Part shown: positions 7,044-10,893 of the stretch, piece by piece
How positions within the stretch are numbered: the first letter of the stretch is position 1
Layout of the letters: every line of letters begins with the position of its first letter
Source of the DNA: JBAROU01 sp049642385
Lineage (GTDB): Bacteria; Chloroflexota; Dehalococcoidia; DSTF01; RBG-16-68-14
DNA: 10,893 bases
Assembly (NCBI GenBank): GCA_049642385.1
Contig: JBAROU010000015.1
Location: forward strand, 1 to 10,893
Direction of reading: 5' to 3'
Position numbers and translations under genes: made by a program
The notes under the pieces: generated by a model
Databases searched by the model: none
The model's input: the letters and a program-made list of their open reading frames with translations, nothing else
What the model was told of the DNA's origin: nothing

Positions 7044-7793
7044 ATGAAAGCAGAAGACATCAAACGCATCGCGGTGATGGGAGGGGGCGTGATGGGCGGT
7101 GGCATCGCCCAGACTTGCGCCGTCGCCGGCTACCACGTGACGATCCGCGACCTCACCGACGAGCTGCTGGACAAGACGCGCGACACGATGATCGAGGGGC
7201 GTTTCGGGCTTCGCGGCGCCATTGAGCGCCAGAAGCTCACGCAGCAGCAGGTGGACGACGCCATGGCGCGCGTGACCTTCACCAAGGCCCTGGAAGACCT
7301 GCGAGACGCCGACATGATCATCGAAGCGGTGCCGGAGGACCTCGAGCTGAAGCGGAAGGTGTATGCGGAGACCGATGGCATCGCTAAGCCGGAGGCGGTC
7401 TTCGCGAGCAATACGTCAGGCTTCGCCATCTCAGACCTGAACCAGGCCGTGTCGCGCAAAGACCGCTTCATCGGCATGCACTGGTTCAGCCCTGCCTTCG
7501 TCATGCGCCTGATCGAGATCATCTACGCGCCCGAGACGAGCGAGGACACGATCCAGCTCCTCGAGGCCGTCGGCGCGAAGCTGGGTAAGGAGACGGTGCG
7601 CGTGAAGGACGCGCCTGGGAAGTACGGCTTCGTCGCGAACCGTATCTACTTCGCTGCGGTGGCTGAGGCGCGCAAGGTGATGGACGAGGGCGTCGCCTCG
7701 GTGGACGACATCAACAAGGCAATGCGCTTCGGGTTCAACTGGCCGGCCGGCCCGCTGGAGATGGTGGCCGGTGCGCGCAAGGGCTGGCAGTAG
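7044..7793 (+). CDS. 3-hydroxyacyl-CoA dehydrogenase, C-terminally short
   Basis: A 249-residue NAD-dependent 3-hydroxyacyl-CoA dehydrogenase (HAD/FadB C-terminal half type), which oxidises L-3-hydroxyacyl-CoA to 3-ketoacyl-CoA in beta-oxidation-like pathways. The Rossmann domain has GGGVMGGGIA (13-22) and Asp36 for NAD. IIEAVPEDLELK (92-103) and SNTSGF (122-127) follow. His146 in GMHWFSP and Glu158 form the catalytic pair, and Asn199 is in GFVANRI. The C-terminal domain begins near 190 and stops after NWPAGPLEMVAGARKGWQ. Family members usually run to about 280-290 residues, with a further GxGFY-type segment, so about 40 residues are missing. The 40 bp before the next gene cannot encode them in any frame. 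It may be a natural short form or a truncated gene. GGAGG (7033-7037), six bases upstream, fixes the start. No pathway partner is adjacent. Confidence 0.88.
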   Translation: MKAEDIKRIAVMGGGVMGGGIAQTCAVAGYHVTIRDLTDELLDKTRDTMIEGRFGLRGAIERQKLTQQQVDDAMARVTFTKALEDLRDADMIIEAVPEDLELKRKVYAETDGIAKPEAVFASNTSGFAISDLNQAVSRKDRFIGMHWFSPAFVMRLIEIIYAPETSEDTIQLLEAVGAKLGKETVRVKDAPGKYGFVANRIYFAAVAEARKVMDEGVASVDDINKAMRFGFNWPAGPLEMVAGARKGWQ

Positions 7794-7833
7794 CTCGTCG
7801 CCGGTCGTTGGTCGCTAATATCCGGTACAACAG

Positions 7834-8754
7834 ATGCCCGCTCGACTCTTCGTCGGCACGTCATCGTGGGCGGAAAAGGACCTGGTCGAGGCGGGGTTCT
7901 ACCCACCCGAGCTGAAGGACACGCCATCGCGGCTGGAGTACTTCGCGCAGCGCTTCACTCTCGGCGAGATCGATAGCACCTACTACGCACTGCCATCGCG
8001 GCGCAACACCGAGCGCTGGGCCGAGGCGGTACCGGACGGCTTTCGCTTCAACGCCAAGACGTTCGGACTGTTCAGCCAGCACCCTACCCGCCTCTCGTCG
8101 ATCCCCAAGAGCTTCCACGAGGCGCTGCCGCCGGAGACCCTGAAGAAGTCGCGCGTGTACTACAAGGACGTCCCGCCGGAAGTGCTGGAAGAGCTCTGGG
8201 GCATCTTTCGCGGCGCGCTACGGCCGCTGCGCGAGGCGGCCAAGCTGGGCGCGATCCTGATCGACTTCCCGCCGTGGTTCGGCCCATCCGACGACAATCG
8301 GGCGTTCATCGCGCACGCGCGCGAACAGATGCCCGACGACCAGGTGGTCGTCGAGTTCCGCAACCGGCGCTGGGTCGACGACGGCGAGGCGGACACGACG
8401 TTCGCCGCGCTGCGCGACGCCGGCTGCGGTTTCGTTTGCGTGGACGAGCCGCCCGATCTGAAGTCGAGCTTCCCGCCGGTCGCCGCTGCTACGGCGTCGG
8501 TGGTGGCGGTGCGTTTCCGTGGGCGAAACATCGAGCGCTGGGAAGACAAGTCGGCATCGATCGATGACCGGCTCGACTGGTGGTACACGGACGAGGAGCT
8601 CTCGGAGTGGCTGCCGCGCATCGAGGAGCTGGCGAGGGAGACCGACGAGGTGTACCTGTCGTTCAGCACCAAGAGCGCCGACCAGAGCGTTGTGAACGCC
8701 AGCCGGCTCCAGCGGCTGCTGGGCATGGAGCCTGGTGCAGACCTGCCCGATTAG
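7834..8754 (+). CDS. DUF72 (YecE-like) family protein
   Basis: A 306-residue protein of the DUF72/YecE family, a TIM-barrel-like fold of unknown biochemical function. The family landmarks appear in order: FVGTSSW (6-12), EIDSTYYALPS (45-55), RWAEAVPDGFRFNAKT (61-76), LGAILIDFPPWF (138-149), VVVEFRNRRW (171-180), CVDEP (202-206), VAVRFRGRN (224-232) and YLSFSTKSADQSVVNA (274-289). The last motif is commonly FNNH-like in the family; here it reads FSTK. No signal peptide or membrane segment is present, so it should be cytoplasmic. The start at 7834 lacks a Shine-Dalgarno; TAATAT (7816-7821) lies 12 bp upstream, compatible with a leaderless mRNA. It lies next to DNA ligase and Ku genes in the same orientation, a suggestive but unproven link to DNA repair. 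Family call is confident; function unknown. Confidence 0.9.
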   Translation: MPARLFVGTSSWAEKDLVEAGFYPPELKDTPSRLEYFAQRFTLGEIDSTYYALPSRRNTERWAEAVPDGFRFNAKTFGLFSQHPTRLSSIPKSFHEALPPETLKKSRVYYKDVPPEVLEELWGIFRGALRPLREAAKLGAILIDFPPWFGPSDDNRAFIAHAREQMPDDQVVVEFRNRRWVDDGEADTTFAALRDAGCGFVCVDEPPDLKSSFPPVAAATASVVAVRFRGRNIERWEDKSASIDDRLDWWYTDEELSEWLPRIEELARETDEVYLSFSTKSADQSVVNASRLQRLLGMEPGADLPD

Positions 8755-8826
8755 CTACGGATGAACACAGATAAACGGCTATCAAGCCTGATGCCGCCAT
8801 CAGTGCCAATTTGTGCTCATCTGTGG
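8755..8826 (+). repeat. Structured intergenic inverted-repeat element
   Basis: Directly after the DUF72 stop, bases 8755-8772 pair with 8809-8826: 14 Watson-Crick pairs, 3 G-T wobbles and one A-C mismatch over 18 positions. Inside, CTGATG (8788-8793) and CATCAG (8798-8803) make a perfect 6-bp stem with a CCGC loop, and GGC (8777-8779) can pair with GCC (8805-8807). The segment is clearly more A+T-rich than its surroundings. Words such as GAACACAGATAAAC and CATCTGTGG resemble dispersed intergenic repeats I recall from other environmental bacterial genomes. That recollection is not tested here. It could act as a 3'-end stabiliser or terminator of the DUF72 mRNA. Confidence 0.6.
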
Positions 8827-8838
8827 CCAACCAACGGT

Positions 8839-8871
8839 CTTGACGGCAGCGCAGGGCGTGCTACGGTCAAG
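8839..8871 (+). promoter_or_regulatory. Candidate promoter with flanking dyad upstream of the ligase gene
   Basis: TTGACG (8840-8845) matches five of six bases of the -35 consensus. After 16 bp comes TACGGT (8862-8867), only three of six for the -10 but preceded by TGC, the extended -10 pattern. A perfect 6-bp inverted repeat, CTTGAC (8839-8844) and GTCAAG (8866-8871), brackets the whole element with a 21-bp spacer. This could be an operator or chance. The layout resembles that of the Ku promoter. Confidence 0.35.
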
Positions 8872-8882
8872 GTAGAGGCGCC

Positions 8883-9890
8883 ATGACGACTATGCCCCGC
8901 CACCAGAAGCGCCGCCGTCTCACCATCGTTCGACCCGAAGCAGCCGAGCTCCGCCCGATGCTCCCCACGGTGGTCGACGAGCCGTTCGATTCGCCTGACC
9001 ACATCTTCGAGGTGAAGTGGGGCGGCGTGCGCGCCATCGCGCAGGTCGATGAGGGGACGGTGCGGCTGAGCGGGCGCAACTTGCGCGACCTGACGCTCCT
9101 CTACCCCGAGCTGTCCTCGCTGGCCAAGTGCCTCGATGCGGAGAGCGCCGTTATCGACGGCGAGATTCTGGCGTGGGGGACGGAAGACATGCCCGCGTTC
9201 GAGCTACTGCGTTCACGGCTGCTCCAGCCGGACGCGCAGGTGTCGCGCCCGCGCCGCTCACCTGTCGTCTATCAGGCGTTCGACCTGCTGGAGCTGGACG
9301 GCCAGTCGCTGCTGGACGCGCCGCTGGTGGAACGACGCAACCTGCTCTACGAACGACTGCGTCCCGATCGCTACGCGCAGGCGGCCGACTTCGTGCGCGA
9401 CGATGGCACCGCCTTCTTCGAGGCGGTGAGCGGCCACGGCCTTGAAGGTATCATCGCGAAGCACAAGCAGAGCCCGTACCTGCCGGGCCAGCGCTCGGAC
9501 CACTGGCAGGAGATCCGCGCCGTCCAGAGCGACGACTTCGTCGTGGGCGGGTATACGTTCGGGGGCGGGCTGCGCAAAGACCCGATCGGCTCGCTGCTCC
9601 TCGGCGTGTACCGCCGAGGTGAGCTGCGGTTCGTCGGGCAGGTGAGCATCGGTTGCAGCGACCGCGAGGCAAAGCAGCTGCTGGAGCTGCTCACACCGCT
9701 CCACACGGACGACTGCCCCTTCGCACAGGCGCCGGAGGTGGGCTCGCGCTTTTTGTACTGGTGCCGGCCGGAGCTGGCCTGCCACGTGCGCTACAGCCAA
9801 TGGGGCCCTGACGGCCAGCTGCGCTTCCCACTGTTCGTCGCGCCGCGGCCGGACGTGCCGCCGCAGGAGTGCGTGCGAGAGGGCGGCTAG
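8883..9890 (+). CDS. Stand-alone LigD-type ATP-dependent DNA ligase domain, variant motifs
   Basis: A 335-residue ATP-dependent DNA ligase matching the ligase part of bacterial LigD: a nucleotidyltransferase domain (about 22-212) and an OB-fold domain (about 213-325). Motif I is EVKWGGVRA with the AMP-accepting lysine at 45; the usual KxDG aspartate is Gly47. GRNLRDLTLLYPEL (64-77) covers motif Ia, VIDGEI (90-95) motif III, AFDLLELDG (132-140) motif IIIa and LEGIIAK (187-193) motif IV. Motif V reads WQEIR (208-212) where WxKxK is usual. FVVGGYTFGGG (219-229) and WGPDGQLRFPLF (307-318) are typical of the LigD OB domain. It would seal DNA breaks in non-homologous end joining with the neighbouring Ku. 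No polymerase or phosphoesterase domain is attached. The motif changes leave activity uncertain. The start at 8883 follows GGTAGAGG; ATG at 8892 is an alternative. Confidence 0.88.
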   Translation: MTTMPRHQKRRRLTIVRPEAAELRPMLPTVVDEPFDSPDHIFEVKWGGVRAIAQVDEGTVRLSGRNLRDLTLLYPELSSLAKCLDAESAVIDGEILAWGTEDMPAFELLRSRLLQPDAQVSRPRRSPVVYQAFDLLELDGQSLLDAPLVERRNLLYERLRPDRYAQAADFVRDDGTAFFEAVSGHGLEGIIAKHKQSPYLPGQRSDHWQEIRAVQSDDFVVGGYTFGGGLRKDPIGSLLLGVYRRGELRFVGQVSIGCSDREAKQLLELLTPLHTDDCPFAQAPEVGSRFLYWCRPELACHVRYSQWGPDGQLRFPLFVAPRPDVPPQECVREGG

Positions 9891-9914
9891 GCACAACCTC
9901 GGTTCGCAGCTATC

Positions 9915-9972
9915 GATTCCGAATCACGAAACCGATGATATTGTTGACGATATTGCCATAATGTGGTATCAC
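9915..9972 (+). promoter_or_regulatory. Promoter of the ku gene with repeat elements
   Basis: This A+T-rich stretch holds the best promoter match in the window: TTGACG (9944-9949), a 17-bp spacer and TATCAC (9967-9972) preceded by TGG (extended -10). Transcription would start near 9979. Upstream is a perfect 5-1-5 palindrome, GATTC-C-GAATC (9915-9925). The heptamer GATATTG occurs twice (9937-9943 and 9949-9955), 12 bp apart, and flanks the -35 box. These repeats are plausible regulator-binding sites. No LexA or other known operator is recognised. Confidence 0.55.
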
Positions 9973-9980
9973 TGCGATCG

Positions 9981-9994
9981 CCCCTTTCTAGGGG
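9981..9994 (+). promoter_or_regulatory. Hairpin at the predicted 5' end of the ku mRNA
   Basis: CCCC (9981-9984) and GGGG (9991-9994) can pair around a 6-nt loop (TTTCTA), right where transcription from the predicted promoter would begin. A further G/C-rich run up to 10003 offers alternative pairings. The Shine-Dalgarno GGAAGAGG (10007-10014) remains outside. It may protect the 5' end or tune translation. Confidence 0.35.
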
Positions 9995-10019
9995 CCCTGG
10001 GGGCTAGGAAGAGGTTCAG

Positions 10020-10868
10020 ATGCCTCGATCGATTTGGAACGGCGTAGTGAGCTTCGGGATGGTGAGCATCCCGGTGAAGCTCTACACGGCCACTGAGAGC
10101 AAAGACGTCTCCTTCCGCCAGCTGCACGAGACGTGCGGCAGCCGGCTGCGCCAACCTCGCTGGTGCCCGATCTGTGAGCGCGAGGTGCCCCTGGACGAAG
10201 TGCAGCGCGGCTACGAGTACGCGAAGGACGAGCACATCGTCCTCACGGACGAAGACTTCGCCAAGCTGCCGCTGCCCAGCAAGCACACGATCGAGCTGTC
10301 CGCCTTCGTCGAGGCGCAGGAGATCGACCCTGTGTACTACGAGCGCAGCTATTACATCGAGCCGGACGAGGTGGGGATCAAGCCCTTCGCGCTGCTGATG
10401 CGTGCGCTCAAGGAGAAAGAGCTCACCGCGGTCGCCAAGATCGCGATCCGGAACAAGGAGCGGCTCTGCGCGCTCCGCCCCCATAACGGCACGCTCATGC
10501 TCGAAACGCTCTTCTACCCGGACGAGATCCGCGTGCAGAAGGGCGCCGACCTGCCCGAGGTCAACGTCTCCGACAAAGAGCTGACGATGGCATTCTCGCT
10601 CATCGACCTGATGGCCGAGGAGTTTGACCCGGAGAAGTACAACGACCAGTACCGCGAAGCGCTGCGCGAGATCATCGAAGCGAAGCTCCAGGGCGTCGAA
10701 ATCGCGGAGGCGCCCGCGCCCGCCGGAGGCGGGAAGGTGATCGACCTGATGGCCGCGCTCAAGGAGAGCGTCGAGGCCGCCAAGGGCCGCAAGCCGGCGA
10801 AAGCGGCGAAGCGCGCCGTCGGCGAAAAGACGAGCAGCGGCCGGCGCCGGAAGGTCGCGGCCGGCTAA
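10020..10868 (+). CDS. ku: Bacterial Ku, non-homologous end-joining protein
   Basis: A 282-residue bacterial Ku, complete and of usual length. It forms a homodimeric ring that threads onto DNA ends and recruits the NHEJ ligase. The protein begins with the canonical SIWNGVVSFGMVSIPVKLY (4-22). A Cys/His cluster follows: HETCGSR (36-42) and WCPICEREV (48-56), typical of many bacterial Ku proteins. RGYEYAKDEHIVLTDEDF (63-80) and SYYIEPDE (110-117) lie in the beta-barrel, and FDPEKYNDQYREAL (202-215) is the conserved C-terminal helical signature. The last 27 residues (256-282) are rich in Lys, Arg and Ala, like the DNA-binding tails of other bacterial Ku proteins. The start at 10020 has GGAAGAGG (10007-10014) just upstream. 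It lies 129 bp behind the ligase gene with its own promoter candidate. The ligase neighbour supports a two-component NHEJ module. Confidence 0.97.
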   Translation: MPRSIWNGVVSFGMVSIPVKLYTATESKDVSFRQLHETCGSRLRQPRWCPICEREVPLDEVQRGYEYAKDEHIVLTDEDFAKLPLPSKHTIELSAFVEAQEIDPVYYERSYYIEPDEVGIKPFALLMRALKEKELTAVAKIAIRNKERLCALRPHNGTLMLETLFYPDEIRVQKGADLPEVNVSDKELTMAFSLIDLMAEEFDPEKYNDQYREALREIIEAKLQGVEIAEAPAPAGGGKVIDLMAALKESVEAAKGRKPAKAAKRAVGEKTSSGRRRKVAAG

Positions 10869-10873
10869 GCCGA

Positions 10874-10891
10874 GCCCCGGCGCGTCGGGGC
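10874..10891 (+). terminator. Possible terminator hairpin after ku
   Basis: Five bases after the ku stop codon GCCCCG (10874-10879) and CGGGGC (10886-10891) form a perfect 6-bp GC stem with a 6-nt loop. The window ends two bases later, so whether a T-run follows cannot be seen. Position and strength suit an intrinsic terminator or a 3'-end stabilising hairpin. Confidence 0.5.
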
Positions 10892-10893
10892 GC

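Noticed and set aside
7794..7833. Lost C-terminus of the dehydrogenase continuing in another frame
   Set aside because: Only 40 bp separate the stop codon from the next gene, and neither alternative frame gives a GxGFY-like segment; a frameshift cannot restore the missing 40 residues.
9937..9955. CRISPR-like or tandem repeat at the GATATTG pair
   Set aside because: Only two 7-bp copies 12 bp apart; at most an operator-type direct repeat, not an array.
7834..10893. Defence island or phage-derived module around ligase and Ku
   Set aside because: No nuclease, methyltransferase, toxin, integrase or att-like repeat is visible. Base composition and coding style match the rest of the window, so chromosomal NHEJ genes are the simpler reading.

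Overview
The window is GC-rich (about two thirds G+C by eye), densely coding chromosomal DNA. It holds ten protein-coding genes and shows no tRNA, rRNA, CRISPR array, insertion sequence or phage gene. Three genes on the minus strand occupy the first 2.8 kb and seven on the plus strand fill the rest. The two sets diverge from a 63-bp gap at 2824-2886. The lipoproteins with lipobox signals, the LysM-NodB hydrolase, the class III CoA-transferase and 3-hydroxyacyl-CoA dehydrogenase genes, and the Ku/ligase pair fit a free-living, high-GC, catabolically versatile bacterium. Chloroflexota (Dehalococcoidia-like) or Actinobacteriota are my best guesses, but this is an inference from gene content and not a placement.

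Minus-strand unit (1-2823, read right to left): an EamA-type ten-helix transporter, a CaiB/BaiF class III CoA-transferase and an SDR dehydrogenase cut by the window edge. The gaps are only 40 and 14 bp, so this is very likely an operon. It would import or export a small metabolite, activate an acid as a CoA thioester and oxidise or reduce an intermediate. The substrate cannot be read from the sequence.

Plus-strand middle (2887-7793): a PhoD-like phosphatase lipoprotein, a LysM plus polysaccharide-deacetylase lipoprotein, an M20 metallopeptidase starting at TTG, and a 3-hydroxyacyl-CoA dehydrogenase that stops about 40 residues short of the usual family length. Each has its own gap of 70-105 bp with weak promoter-like or hairpin elements, so they look like separate or loosely linked transcription units for surface and nutrient functions and acyl-CoA metabolism.

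Plus-strand right part (7834-10893): a DUF72 (YecE-like) protein, a stand-alone LigD-type ATP-dependent DNA ligase domain, and Ku. Ligase and Ku together form the core of bacterial non-homologous end joining. No polymerase/primase or phosphoesterase domain is present here. The ligase departs from the canonical motifs (KWGG instead of KxDG in motif I, no lysines in motif V). Ku has the best promoter candidate of the window (TTGACG, 17 bp, TGG-TATCAC) with repeat elements around it. The ligase gap shows a similar but weaker arrangement and also carries a 72-bp structured intergenic element.

Nothing here amounts to a clearly new system. The points most worth a second look are the variant ligase motifs, the structured element at 8755-8826, the shortened dehydrogenase, and the similar promoter layout of ligase and Ku.
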